The notes: generated from the sequence alone by a model not told the origin. A stretch of 64,000 nt of DNA from Fibrobacter sp. (GCA_017642335.1 JAGCPF010000011.1:1-64000); one strand, 5' to 3'. Shown: positions 1-7,996, numbered from the stretch's first letter. Translations and numbers: made by a program.

Positions 1-883
1 CAATCTTACCGCGGATGTAGTCCTTGAGGGCGTTCACCATCTTGGTGCCCTTCGGGTGCCAGAACACCATGCCCGGAGAATGGTCTTCGATGTGGTAGAG
101 ATCCATTTCCTTACCGATCTTGCGGTGGTCGCGCTTTTCGGCTTCTTCGAGGAACTTCAAATAAGTTTCAAGACCTTCCTTGTCGGCAAAGCAGGTGCCG
201 TACACGCGGGTCAGCTGGTCGCTGTTCTGGTCGCCGTGCCAGTAGGCGCCCGACATCGAGAGCACCTTGAAATTCTTGAGCTTGCCAGTAGAGGGCACGT
301 GGGGGCCGGCGCAGAGGTCTTCAAAGTTCTTGCCCGGTTCGCCAGTCACGTAGAAGCTGAGAGTGCCGTCGCTACCTTCGCGGGCGAGAGCGCGTTCAGC
401 GTTGTCCGTCTTGTACTTGTCGCCTTCCGTGCGCTTCAGGCCATCGGCGGCGCTGACTTCGCAACGGGTAAACGGACGGTCTTCCTTGATGATTTCCTTC
501 ATGCGCTTTTCGATGCGCTCGAAATCCGACTGCTGGATCGGGGTCGGTGTCATCAAATCGTAGTAGAAACCCTTTTCGATAGCCGGACCGTAGGCGAGCT
601 TGGTGCCCGGGAACAGGTCGCAGATGGCTTCGGCGAGCACGTGGCTGCAGCTGTGGCGGAGCAGGTAGAGTGCATCCGGGTCGTCGTTGCTCGGCGTGAT
701 AATCTTGATAGTGCCGCTCTCGGTGAGCGGGCGTGTGAGGTCGAGGACCTTATCGCCGAGTTTGACGCCAAGCGCCTTGCGTGCAAGACCTTCGGAAATG
801 CCCTTCGCAATTTCGAGGCCGGTGGTGCCCGATGCTACGGAACGTACGGAGCCATCGGGGAAGGTGAGTTCGATTTGAGACAT
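1..883 (-). CDS. thrS: Threonyl-tRNA synthetase, N-terminal part (runs off window)
   Basis: Charges tRNA-Thr in the cytoplasm. The visible 294 residues contain a TGS domain (about 1-62), then the editing domain with its zinc-site HxxxH motif (H77-x3-H81) and the later C-A-G-P-H motif near residue 214, which is the order seen in ThrRS. The catalytic class II core lies beyond the window edge. Start chosen at ATG 883: AAGGA precedes it and the TGS domain begins immediately. The leader (884-950) contains two GC-rich hairpins before the ribosome site, which could be regulatory. Identity is firm; only the 3' part is unseen. Confidence 0.96.
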   Translation of the reverse strand, partial: MSQIELTFPDGSVRSVASGTTGLEIAKGISEGLARKALGVKLGDKVLDLTRPLTESGTIKIITPSNDDPDALYLLRHSCSHVLAEAICDLFPGTKLAYGPAIEKGFYYDLMTPTPIQQSDFERIEKRMKEIIKEDRPFTRCEVSAADGLKRTEGDKYKTDNAERALAREGSDGTLSFYVTGEPGKNFEDLCAGPHVPSTGKLKNFKVLSMSGAYWHGDQNSDQLTRVYGTCFADKEGLETYLKFLEEAEKRDHRKIGKEMDLYHIEDHSPGMVFWHPKGTKMVNALKDYIRGKI

Positions 884-1032
884 AAGTAATCCTTTTTGTG
901 GGCGGTTCTCGCCCGGTTCCCCAGAAATACGACATCTGGCGGTGAGGCGTAAGATAGAAAAAGACTATAAGTGTGGCTAGTGGTTGGTGATTAGTGATTA
1001 GGGAATGTAAGCGGAATTTGATCAAAAAAATG

Positions 1033-1524
1033 TCATGTGCCTTCACTACAATCAGTTAACGCATTCTTTCCACCCATCGTAGCGGATATCAGAACAGCCT
1101 TATAATAAGTCAGTGATGAAAATTTGTATTTCGGTTGCAGAGGTTCTTGCTTTAGTCCTTCAATGAAATCATCAATATATTTTTGAAATTTTTCTACGAT
1201 GAAGTTGTATCTTTTGGTAAGTTCGGTGTGTTCCTTAGAATCAATATGCGCGGGCATACCTATCTCATCTTCGTTAAATATGATGACACTTTTGCTGAAG
1301 TCAAGACCGGACGATCGTTTCCTTGAAGACTCTCCCTGAAATTTATAGGCATGTGAATGCTGAATATTTGATCTAAATGGAATGGCAAAATTGAGGCCAC
1401 GGTATTCGACTAGCAACACTAGATAGGGACGGTTTTGTTTTGATAAGATTTCCCGATTATCGGAGTATCGCTCATAAAAAATTGGCGACAGAAGCCTTAC
1501 CTGCGGGGTTCTAGGTTTATTCAT
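1033..1524 (-). CDS. ToxN/AbiQ/TenpN-type endoribonuclease toxin of a type III toxin-antitoxin system
   Basis: 163 aa, close to the usual 160-190 aa of ToxN/AbiQ proteins. The N-terminal half carries the family pattern: LLSPIFYERY near the start, RPYLVLLVEYRG, then FAIPFRSNIQHSHAY and GLDFSKSVI. Proteins of this family are sequence-specific RNases that cut their own repeat-containing RNA antitoxin and are held inactive by it. An upstream in-frame start (1587) exists but lies inside the terminator hairpin; ATG 1524 has AAGGATC in front and is preferred. The context is decisive: immediately upstream are a U-tract terminator and two 50-51 nt direct repeats with their own promoter. Subfamily (ToxIN, CptIN or TenpIN) cannot be fixed here. 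Confidence 0.85.
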   Translation of the reverse strand: MNKPRTPQVRLLSPIFYERYSDNREILSKQNRPYLVLLVEYRGLNFAIPFRSNIQHSHAYKFQGESSRKRSSGLDFSKSVIIFNEDEIGMPAHIDSKEHTELTKRYNFIVEKFQKYIDDFIEGLKQEPLQPKYKFSSLTYYKAVLISATMGGKNALTDCSEGT

Positions 1525-1544
1525 AGTGATCCTTTTTTTTGAAA

Positions 1545-1585
1545 CAAAAAAAAGACCGTTTTTTATATAAATAAAAAACGGTCTC
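1545..1585 (-). terminator. Intrinsic terminator between antitoxin RNA repeats and toxin gene
   Basis: On the minus strand a perfect stem (AGACCGTTTTTTAT paired with ATAAAAAACGGTCT) is followed by eight T. Type III systems usually have such a terminator between the RNA antitoxin and the toxin so that read-through sets the toxin level. Confidence 0.85.
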
Positions 1586-1686
1586 ATCTAATGAGCTTTC
1601 TTTTTTGTCTCAGGTGGTCGCTCTACCACCCTGTCATCAATTTGGGCCTTCTTTTTTATCTCAGGTGGGTACCCTGCCACCCTGTC
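1586..1686 (-). ncRNA. Type III antitoxin RNA: two tandem 50-51 nt repeats with pseudoknot potential
   Basis: Read on the minus strand, repeat 1 covers 1686-1636 and repeat 2 covers 1635-1586; both begin GACAGGGTGG and share CACCTGAGA and AAAAAAGAA. Each repeat can form a stem GGTGG/CCACC, and loop bases 13-16 can pair with tail bases 40-43: GGGT with GCCC in repeat 1, GAGC with GCTC in repeat 2. These are compensatory changes at identical positions, as expected for the H-type pseudoknots of type III antitoxins. The array is short (two units), unlike the 5.5 units of ToxI, closer to CptI or TenpI types. It lies directly upstream of the terminator and toxin. Confidence 0.82.
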
Positions 1687-1694
1687 TAGAGACA

Positions 1695-1723
1695 AATATA
1701 TAAAATTTCTTATGAAAAAGCAA
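1695..1723 (-). promoter_or_regulatory. Sigma70-type promoter of the antitoxin RNA
   Basis: Minus strand: TTGCTT (1723-1718), 17-nt spacer, TATATT (1700-1695). Predicted transcription start falls about at 1688, right at the first repeat. Confidence 0.7.
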
Positions 1724-1752
1724 GTTTTTTTGCTATTTCCCAGCACAACATT

Positions 1753-1790
1753 GTCATTGCGAGGTCCCTGTAAGGGGCCGCGGCAATCTC
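1753..1790. repeat. REP-like palindromic element, copy 1
   Basis: GTCATTGCGAG, a variable GC-rich hairpin, then CGGCAATCTC. ATTGC and GCAAT form the conserved outer stem. Same family as the copies at 6902, 53649 and 53987. Confidence 0.7.
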
Positions 1791-1890
1791 TAATCGCATT
1801 TGCCGTGTCTTCCGCTACCCCTTCGCCTAGGGGCTAAGCCACTAACACCCCATTACAAGATAAACGAGAATTTTTTCATATATTTATGGA

Positions 1891-4218
1891 ATGTTGAATC
1901 ATAAAAAAATTCTTTGCAGCCTCACGTTTCTGCTCTCAACATTCCTTGTTGCAAGCGCTCTGCTCTCTTGCGAACAGAAACGTGATAATGTTCCCGAAAA
2001 TTCGTCGAGACTCGTAAAAGAAAATGCGCGTTTTGTCCGTGATACGAGTGCGTACGTGATGGTTGTAGATACAGCCGTTCACGACAGTGCCATCAATGGC
2101 GAATTGATTCCTGTAAATCAAGGTGGTTTTACTGAATATTTTAAAGGCGAATCGCAAGTAGGAACGAATGCGAAAAAGATGTTCTATGCGTATTCGGATT
2201 CTACGAGTCCTTTTATTAAAGGGACGTCTTCTATGGAAATGGCCTTTATAGATTTAGTGGCTCGAGCGTATGCTGATCATAATTCCATAGAAATAAATCC
2301 TGACGATATATGGCTTACGATTTTGGATGGCATTCGACTCCATGTGAAGAGTAATCGTGATTCGTTGAAAGACCGCTTTGTGTCACCGGGGGCAGATACT
2401 GCCATTGCAATCGTGAATAACTCGCTTTCGTGGGATACAACGTATGAAAAATGGCATGGCGTTATTGCGGATCTGTTTGATTCCCTGCAAATGAAAATGC
2501 CTGTAGAAACTGGAGAACCGCTGAATATTAAATTCTCGACGACGAATCCAATTGATTACAACGTATCTCGTTCTATGGTGATGGCGGTAGCGTCGGAATA
2601 TTACACTTATACCTTGATTGAATCTTGTGGAATTCCGAAAATTAAGGCGAATGGTACGAAATTGGATTGGAGCTTGCTTAAGGATTCTTTTAACAAACTT
2701 GCTTCACGATTGGATTTGGAATGGTGGGCGAAAGAGTTGAATCCTGTTCTGGATGAGTTTATCAATATTTTTGATGGGAAAATCAATTTAAGCCATTGGA
2801 AAAATATCTATAAGTATGTTGAATCTGATGATTGCGGAACAGATCCGGTTAATGGTTGGATTACCAAATTTTATCCTTATATAGGTCGTGATAACCTAGA
2901 ACGTCGTACGGATTGGAATGATGGCGTTGATTATTATGATGTCCCGATGGGGTTGACGGATGTTGACGTTAATTGGATTTATTATGGTAAGAAAATTCCT
3001 TTGAAAATTTATACGGGTTTCGTCGGGATTCAGGTCGACACAACAAGAAATATGCTGAAAGCTTCTCGTGGATACGCACTCATGTCTTATTGCGGTTGGT
3101 GCGATATGAAATCTATTGCAAAGAATATCAAATATATTCCTGGAAAACCGCTGCGATTTCACGAGTCTTTGGCAATCTCGGATTCTATTGATGTCTACAA
3201 TGCGCAGGGATTGGCTTATGCGACAAACAATCCGAAGGAAATTGAAAACTTTGCTGTTGCATCATCGTTCAAAAAAGAAACGGATGAATCATACGATACT
3301 TATGAAATTAAAGAAAAAATTGCTGACTCCGAACCGGTTTGTGTAATTAATTTATATAAAAGTGGAAAAATTATAGAACATTTGAGCCTGTATAAGCAGC
3401 TGAATAAAAAATATGTTGTTCTTTTGCAGAATATCGGGGTTCTGAATGATTCCCTATCATTGGAAACTTTTCTCAAGGATCGTCATGTTTCCTTGGGGGA
3501 TGAGTTTAATGAATTTACAAATGATAAGAGTATTCCCAAATTAGATGTAGAGGTCTTTGTTGATTCTTTTGAACATAAAGATGGTAACGTTATTGGTGGA
3601 GAATTTTATTACAAGTTTAAAAGACCGGATTTCGATGGGGCTTTCGTTTGGTTGTTGAAAAAGGCCTTTTATAAGCACTATAAAAAAGATTTTAATTTAT
3701 CGGTTGATGCAAAACTTGTGTATGGCGAAAATGGGCAAGTTGTAAATGTTATTATGAATACAAAGCATCCTAAGTACAAAGCTTTTTTAGAAGATGTTAA
3801 GGACGCTCTTTATTACGTATGGGATAGTCCCAAAATAGATAATGACGGAGTTGGCGATTTTATTATAAAATCAATGAAATTGCATTTATCCTTTTCAAGA
3901 AAATACCGCATGGCCTGTAAGCGGAATGGACAACCCGCGAAAGATTCTGTTGAGTTTGTGGGTTATTCAAATGCACAAAAGAACCTTTGCAGTGAGATTA
4001 TCTTTACAAAAGATCTTGCCACAGGTGGTGTAAATCATTATGAATGTAATGAGTTTAATAAGGAAGTGCTGCATCAAGCGTATAGATTTGAAAATAAAAT
4101 CATTCCAGTTTATAAAAATTATAGTTTTGATCGATCTTACGCAGTGAATTTTCGAAATTTCCCATTGTCGCAAGTTATAAAAATCAAAATCCCGCCTTGC
4201 TTTGTGGAAGAGGAATAA
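1891..4218 (+). CDS. DUF4419-type lipoprotein
   Basis: 775 aa with a hydrophobic signal and a lipobox ending at Cys27 (ALLSC), so probably a lipoprotein. Residues about 70-400 match the DUF4419 pattern: SSMEMAFIDLVARAYADH, then an IWLTIL.GI segment, SMVMAVASEYYTY, the WWAKELNPVLDEF region, GWITKFYPYIG, and a GF.G...D....A..GYA block. The remaining 370 residues have no domain I recognise. DUF4419 function is unknown. The gene is clearly AT-rich compared with neighbours, suggesting acquisition with the adjacent toxin-antitoxin locus. No Shine-Dalgarno is visible; TATATT (1879-1884) ends 6 nt before the ATG, so the mRNA may be leaderless. Confidence 0.8.
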   Translation: MLNHKKILCSLTFLLSTFLVASALLSCEQKRDNVPENSSRLVKENARFVRDTSAYVMVVDTAVHDSAINGELIPVNQGGFTEYFKGESQVGTNAKKMFYAYSDSTSPFIKGTSSMEMAFIDLVARAYADHNSIEINPDDIWLTILDGIRLHVKSNRDSLKDRFVSPGADTAIAIVNNSLSWDTTYEKWHGVIADLFDSLQMKMPVETGEPLNIKFSTTNPIDYNVSRSMVMAVASEYYTYTLIESCGIPKIKANGTKLDWSLLKDSFNKLASRLDLEWWAKELNPVLDEFINIFDGKINLSHWKNIYKYVESDDCGTDPVNGWITKFYPYIGRDNLERRTDWNDGVDYYDVPMGLTDVDVNWIYYGKKIPLKIYTGFVGIQVDTTRNMLKASRGYALMSYCGWCDMKSIAKNIKYIPGKPLRFHESLAISDSIDVYNAQGLAYATNNPKEIENFAVASSFKKETDESYDTYEIKEKIADSEPVCVINLYKSGKIIEHLSLYKQLNKKYVVLLQNIGVLNDSLSLETFLKDRHVSLGDEFNEFTNDKSIPKLDVEVFVDSFEHKDGNVIGGEFYYKFKRPDFDGAFVWLLKKAFYKHYKKDFNLSVDAKLVYGENGQVVNVIMNTKHPKYKAFLEDVKDALYYVWDSPKIDNDGVGDFIIKSMKLHLSFSRKYRMACKRNGQPAKDSVEFVGYSNAQKNLCSEIIFTKDLATGGVNHYECNEFNKEVLHQAYRFENKIIPVYKNYSFDRSYAVNFRNFPLSQVIKIKIPPCFVEEE

Positions 4219-4262
4219 AGCTGATTAGATAATGTTTGCAGTGAAGGTTTAAAGACTACGCC

Positions 4263-4454
4263 TTACCGCGCTCTTTTCTCAGCAACGCAAAGTTCCGTTT
4301 GTTTAGAGCGTTTCTTGAATTTCACTTTAGGAACGAGCGTTATCTGGATTCCCATGACGTTTACTACCTTGAAAATTTTTTCAAAACGCGGATGGGCTTT
4401 TTCGTTTAACGCCTTGTAAAAAAGAAGAGAGCCAAGCGAGATAACTCGGCGCAC
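4263..4454 (-). pseudogene. Remnant of a HigA-type addiction-module antidote (XRE) gene
   Basis: A 63-codon open frame (GTG start only) contains FYKALNEKAHPRFEKIF, KVVNVMGIQITLVPK, closely resembling the C-terminal half of addiction-module antidote proteins (S-R-E-S-L-Y-K-A-L ... P-x-F-x-T-V-L-K-V-L-x-A-L-G-L). The normal N-terminal helix-turn-helix is missing and a frame change seems needed just before FYKAL, so I read it as a decayed fragment. No partner toxin gene is seen. Confidence 0.45.
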
Positions 4455-4550
4455 CGCATAAAGGCAGCACTCTTGACCCTAATACTTTAAAGATAAATTT
4501 TATCGCTGTCGTTGTCAATATCATTTCCTATATCTAGTTTCAAGAAGCCC

Positions 4551-4579
4551 TTGCCGCGGCCGATTTATTTGTATATATT
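4551..4579 (+). promoter_or_regulatory. Promoter of the structured RNA
   Basis: TTGCCG (4551-4556), 17-nt spacer, TATATT (4574-4579). Start expected near 4586-4588. Confidence 0.55.
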
Positions 4580-4586
4580 ATAACTG

Positions 4587-4770
4587 ATATTCGATAATCC
4601 CCGTGACAGTCGACATAGACCTTCGGGTCCGTACGTGCATTCGCGGCGGGGCGCATTCACCTTCTTGTTGATGCTGTTGGATAGCTGGTAGGAACACGAC
4701 CTACTCGAGTTCACTCGAAAGAGTGGCAAGTAACGCCGGGGAAAGCCACCGCCAACAGAATCGCAAGATC
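4587..4770 (+). ncRNA. Unassigned structured RNA with nested stems and pseudoknots (possibly HEARO/omega-RNA-like)
   Basis: No open frame fits, but perfect stems are dense: GACC-UUCG-GGUC (4618-4629), GUAGG/CCUAC (4688-4692/4700-4704), CACUC-GAAA-GAGUG (4712-4725). Long-range pairs: CCCCG (4599-4603) with CGGGG (4737-4741), GUGGC (4723-4727) with GCCAC (4745-4749) and CUGUUGG (4674-4680) with CCAACAG (4752-4758). The last two nest, and GUGGC/GCCAC crosses CCCCG/CGGGG as a pseudoknot. A promoter precedes it. It is not tmRNA, RNase P, 6S or SRP RNA as I know them. From memory, the order GACAU-hairpin, ...GGAUAGC..., hairpin, then AAGU...GGGGAAA..CACC recalls HEARO (IscB omega) RNA, but no IscB gene follows. 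That assignment is only a guess. Confidence 0.55.
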
Positions 4771-4796
4771 ATCCCCAAAAAAGAAAACAAAACCAT

Positions 4797-4847
4797 AGAT
4801 GTCGCAAAAATTGCGACATCTGCTCAACATGCAATATTTGCATGTTG
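4797..4847 (+). promoter_or_regulatory. Two adjacent perfect hairpins in the leader of the 57-aa gene
   Basis: An 11-bp inverted repeat (AGATGTCGCAA, AAA loop, 4797-4821) and a 10-bp one (CAACATGCAA, TAT loop, 4825-4847) stand side by side, 15 nt before AAGGAG. Neither has a clean U-tract, so attenuator, mRNA stabiliser or DNA operator are all possible; they may also form the 3' end of the structured RNA. Confidence 0.5.
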
Positions 4848-4872
4848 TTAAATCATTTTTTAAGGAGACTTT

Positions 4873-5046
4873 ATGTTCGATGAAATTTTCGGAAAATTCA
4901 ACGGAGGCCCGAATCGCAGTGCTAACAACGCCATCGGGGATTTTGCCAAGGTGCTAGAAGACAAAGATGCCGAAATCAAGCGGCTTAAGGAATTGATTCT
5001 GCGATGCTCGAAATGCGGCGTTAAACTGCGTTACCCGAGAGGATAA
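4873..5046 (+). CDS. Small 57-aa protein with CxxC motif
   Basis: Good ribosome site AAGGAG (4862-4867) 5 nt before the ATG. The product has a charged, probably helical middle (about 24-43, FAKVLEDKDAEIKRLKELI) and ends with CSKCGVKLRYP, a half zinc-ribbon knuckle that might bind metal as a dimer. I do not recognise the family. It sits 35 nt upstream of the AlbA_2-domain gene and is probably cotranscribed with it. Confidence 0.6.
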   Translation: MFDEIFGKFNGGPNRSANNAIGDFAKVLEDKDAEIKRLKELILRCSKCGVKLRYPRG

Positions 5047-5081
5047 AAGGAGATGAAAAACTTTAATAGCGAGGCTATTCG

Positions 5082-6506
5082 ATGACTTTGGAAGAACTCA
5101 AAAAACTGATTTCTAAAGATGAAACGAAGAATATTGAACTGAAAAAATCTACCGGCGAACTTCGAGAAGGCATGCATACGGCATGCGCCTTCCTGAATTC
5201 CGATGGCGGCGTTCTCGTTTTCGGTGTCACGCCTTCCTTGAGTATTGTTGGGCAAATCGTTTCTGAATCTACCCGTCGCGATATCGCGCAAGCGTTAGCG
5301 GGAATAGAACCTGCGGTCACCCCTGTTATTGAATATGTAGACATTCCCGACAAGGACAACCATCAAGTAATCGTACTGAGGTTCAATCCGTGGGTCTATG
5401 GGAATGACCCGTACACATTTCATGGAAGACCATACTATAGACTGGAAAGTGTCACTAAAGCAATGCCTAGGGATATGTTTGATGCTAGAATTCGGATCAA
5501 CATGCCGCACAAATATTCGTGGGAAATGAGGGTGGCTGAGGGGTATTCTATAAAAGACCTTGATGTCAGCACAATTCGTGGCGTAGTCCGTCTCGGAGTC
5601 GAAGAAAAACGAATTCCGGTGGGGTCACTCAATGAGTCAATTAAAGTAATATTGAAAAAATGGAACCTGTTGGATGGCGACAATTTGCGGAACGCCGCTG
5701 TGTTTCTTTTTTCTAAGAGATTTTCGTATGATTATGAAATTCGAATGGCTCGTTTTAGAGGAACTGACAAAAATTACTTTATCGACAACCAGCAGGCTCA
5801 TGGCAATTTCTTTGAACTGCTTGATGCGGGCATGTCGTTCTTTTTCAAGCATCTTTCTCTTAGCGGAGAAATCAAGGGGTTTAAAAGGGAAGAACACCTT
5901 GATGTTCCTGCAACGGCATTGCGCGAGGCACTGATTAACGCCCTTTGCCATAGGGATTATGACATTTACCAGTGCTCTATCGGCATTGCCATATATGACG
6001 ACCGTATAGAAATTGAAAGCCCGGGCTTGTTACCCCGCGAATTAACTCCCAAAACTATTAAGCGGTCGCATAAGTCGTATCCACGAAACGAGATTGTTGC
6101 GACGGTTCTCTATCAAATAACTTACTTAGAAAAATGGGGGTCGGGAATAAAGCGCATAATGGATGCTTGCAAAGCTGAAGGTTCTCCACAACCCTTTTGG
6201 AGTGAAGAGGGTGGCTATACCGTGGTGACGTTCCCGATGAACAAACTGAACGGTAGGATTGTCACCCCAAATGAACCTCAAAATGAGCGCCAAAATGAGC
6301 ACCAAAATGAGCCTCAAAAACGAGCCTTAACTATTGAGAGTCTCATTGCTGAAAACGAAAGTATTAGTATAAACGCAATCGCAGAACGCCTGAATGCAGC
6401 TAGAATAACTGTTAGACGAGACCTCAAAAAGCTTGGCTACGCTTGGGAAGGGGCGTCGAAAAATGGGCGTTGGGTGAAAAAGGAACCTACGTCCACAAAC
6501 TCGTAA
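5082..6506 (+). CDS. AlbA_2 (Schlafen-type) / HATPase_c_4 DNA-binding protein
   Basis: 474 aa in the COG2865 arrangement: N-terminal AlbA_2 domain (about 1-130; ...KNIELKKS...AFLNSDGGVLVFGV...), a central region, an HATPase_c_4 module (about 275-390) with REALINALCHRDY, IEIESPG and WGSGI.RI, then a C-terminal winged helix (about 415-470, INAIAERLNAARITVRRDLKKLG). Such proteins are thought to be ATP-binding transcription regulators; several occur in defence or mobile islands. Four in-frame 12-bp repeats (6270-6317) separate the ATPase-like part from the winged helix. ATG 5082 is preceded by GAGG. The 3' end overlaps the convergent GNAT gene by 20 nt. Confidence 0.85.
   Translation: MTLEELKKLISKDETKNIELKKSTGELREGMHTACAFLNSDGGVLVFGVTPSLSIVGQIVSESTRRDIAQALAGIEPAVTPVIEYVDIPDKDNHQVIVLRFNPWVYGNDPYTFHGRPYYRLESVTKAMPRDMFDARIRINMPHKYSWEMRVAEGYSIKDLDVSTIRGVVRLGVEEKRIPVGSLNESIKVILKKWNLLDGDNLRNAAVFLFSKRFSYDYEIRMARFRGTDKNYFIDNQQAHGNFFELLDAGMSFFFKHLSLSGEIKGFKREEHLDVPATALREALINALCHRDYDIYQCSIGIAIYDDRIEIESPGLLPRELTPKTIKRSHKSYPRNEIVATVLYQITYLEKWGSGIKRIMDACKAEGSPQPFWSEEGGYTVVTFPMNKLNGRIVTPNEPQNERQNEHQNEPQKRALTIESLIAENESISINAIAERLNAARITVRRDLKKLGYAWEGASKNGRWVKKEPTSTNS
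6270..6317 (+). repeat. Four tandem 12-bp units in the AlbA_2 gene
   Basis: Units encode NEPQ, NERQ, NEHQ and NEPQ. Because each unit is a multiple of 3, slippage would change linker length without a frameshift. Confidence 0.8.
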
Positions 6507-6891
6507 TAAACATTGCACTTGCATCATCCGCCTTCTTGAAACCGCAATGCTCGTAGAAGGCGAGCTCTTCGTTGTAGGCGACCACGACGATGCGGAGGTA
6601 ATCCTTGTATTTTTCGTGCACCTTGTCGACGAGGACTTTGCCGATACCCTTGCCCTGATATTCGGGGCGCACGAGCAGGTAATGCACGTAGGCGTTCATG
6701 ATACCGTCGTCCATCGCGCAAATCATGCCGACGAGTTTGTCGCCGTCCCAGGCCGAGATGACGGTCTTGAAATTCTTCATCGCGATAACGAGCTTGTCGG
6801 GGAAATGTCCCGAGGACCATTCGACGGAGAGGAAGAGATCTTTTAAATCTTGTTCAGAAAATTCGTGGGTGTTTTTGTATTCAAAGCTCAT
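6487..6891 (-). CDS. GNAT-family N-acetyltransferase
   Basis: 134 aa, whole-length GNAT fold. Acetyl-CoA binding motif A is visible as LLVRPEYQGKGIGKVLVDKV (about residues 72-91), preceded by beta strands and followed by a typical AFYEHCGFKKAD C-terminal motif. The substrate cannot be told. Longer upstream frames run through the REP-like element and are rejected; ATG 6891 is the first codon that gives a complete GNAT. A TATAAT lies one base upstream of this ATG, too close for a normal promoter, so the true transcription start is unclear. The 3' end overlaps the convergent AlbA_2 gene. Confidence 0.88.
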   Translation of the reverse strand: MSFEYKNTHEFSEQDLKDLFLSVEWSSGHFPDKLVIAMKNFKTVISAWDGDKLVGMICAMDDGIMNAYVHYLLVRPEYQGKGIGKVLVDKVHEKYKDYLRIVVVAYNEELAFYEHCGFKKADDASAMFITSLWT

Positions 6892-6901
6892 AATTATACT
6901 G

Positions 6902-6939
6902 GAGATTGCTTCGTTCCCCTTCGGGGAACTCGCAATGAC
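6902..6939. repeat. REP-like palindromic element, copy 2
   Basis: GAGATTGCTTCG, hairpin TTCCCC-TTCG-GGGAA, then CTCGCAATGAC, followed by AAAT. Opposite orientation to copy 1. A degraded half copy (AGGGAACTCGTAATAAC) follows at about 6966-6982. Confidence 0.75.
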
Positions 6940-7048
6940 AAATGAAGAAGTGTGGGTGTCAAAAAGGGAACTCGTAATAACAATGGGTTGGCGGGGATGA
7001 TAAAAAAGCGGGGATGATAAGTAGTGAGGCGGGCATGACAAAACGGGG

Positions 7049-7981
7049 TTATTCCTTCCTGCGGTAAACGTTCGCGAGTATTGCGCCGGAGATGTTGTGC
7101 CATACGGAGAAGATGGCGCCGGGGACGGTCGCCATGGCAAGCGACGAGAATGCAGTCGCCGCAAGGCTTGTAGCAAGTCCGGAATTCTGCATGCCGATTT
7201 CGATGGAGAGCGCCTTCGTCTTGGGAGTCGAGAATTTCAGCAACTTGCCGAGGCCGAAACCGCAGCCGTAGCCGAGCAGGTTATGGAGAATCACCACGGC
7301 GAACACGATGGCACCCGTGGAGAGAATCTTTGCGGCGTTGTGCGAGACGACTGCGGCCACAATCATCGCGATGGCAATCACCGAGACGAGCGGCAAGACC
7401 TTCACGGCGCGGGCCGTCCATTTGCCAAAGAACCTGTTGATTGCAAACCCGAGCGCAATTGGCACGATGACGACCTTCACGATGGAAAGGAACATCGCCA
7501 TCACATCCACGTTCACGGTGGTGCGTAAAAGTAGGTAGGTGATCGCCGGCGTCAAGATCGGCGCGAGCAGTGTATTTACGCTTGTCATGCCCACAGAAAG
7601 CGCCACGTCACCTTTCGAAAGATAAGTAATGACATTACTAGAAGTTCCGCCCGGGCATGTGCCTACGAGAACGACGCCCGCCATCAGCGCGGCATCGAGC
7701 CCGAAAATCTTGGAAAGTACGAACGCAAGTGCAGGCATCACGATGAACTGCGCAGCACACCCGATAGTAATTTCTTTCGGCCGAGCAAATACAAGGGCAA
7801 AGTCGCTCAGCTTGAGTGTAAGGCCCATACCGAACATCACGACCATCAGTAGGTAATTCACCCACGAGAGCTCTATCCAGAGCGTTGATTTCGGGACGAA
7901 CAGCGAAAGGGTCGCGATGGCCAAAACGACAACTGCCATCCACTTGCCGACAAATTCACTGATTTTTTCAAGAATGTGCAT
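7049..7981 (-). CDS. Bile acid:sodium symporter (BASS/SBF) family transporter
   Basis: 310 aa with about nine to ten hydrophobic segments, the usual SBF size. Diagnostic stretches are FGMGLTLKLSDF (about 50-61), GLDAALMAGVVLVGTCPGGTSSNV (about 93-116, the GxCPGGxxSN signature of sodium binding) and IEIGMQNSGLA (about 262-272). It is an inner-membrane Na+-coupled carrier for organic anions; bacterial members often carry pantoate or other carboxylates rather than bile acids. Starts 15 nt downstream of the stop of the 7997-8452 gene, so the two probably share an mRNA. Confidence 0.9.
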   Translation of the reverse strand: MHILEKISEFVGKWMAVVVLAIATLSLFVPKSTLWIELSWVNYLLMVVMFGMGLTLKLSDFALVFARPKEITIGCAAQFIVMPALAFVLSKIFGLDAALMAGVVLVGTCPGGTSSNVITYLSKGDVALSVGMTSVNTLLAPILTPAITYLLLRTTVNVDVMAMFLSIVKVVIVPIALGFAINRFFGKWTARAVKVLPLVSVIAIAMIVAAVVSHNAAKILSTGAIVFAVVILHNLLGYGCGFGLGKLLKFSTPKTKALSIEIGMQNSGLATSLAATAFSSLAMATVPGAIFSVWHNISGAILANVYRRKE

Positions 7982-7996
7982 AGTTGAACTCGCTCT

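Noticed and set aside
884..950. Hairpins in the thrS leader considered as a T-box
   Set aside because: No T-box specifier loop or AGGGUGGNACCGCG motif; left as an unassigned leader.
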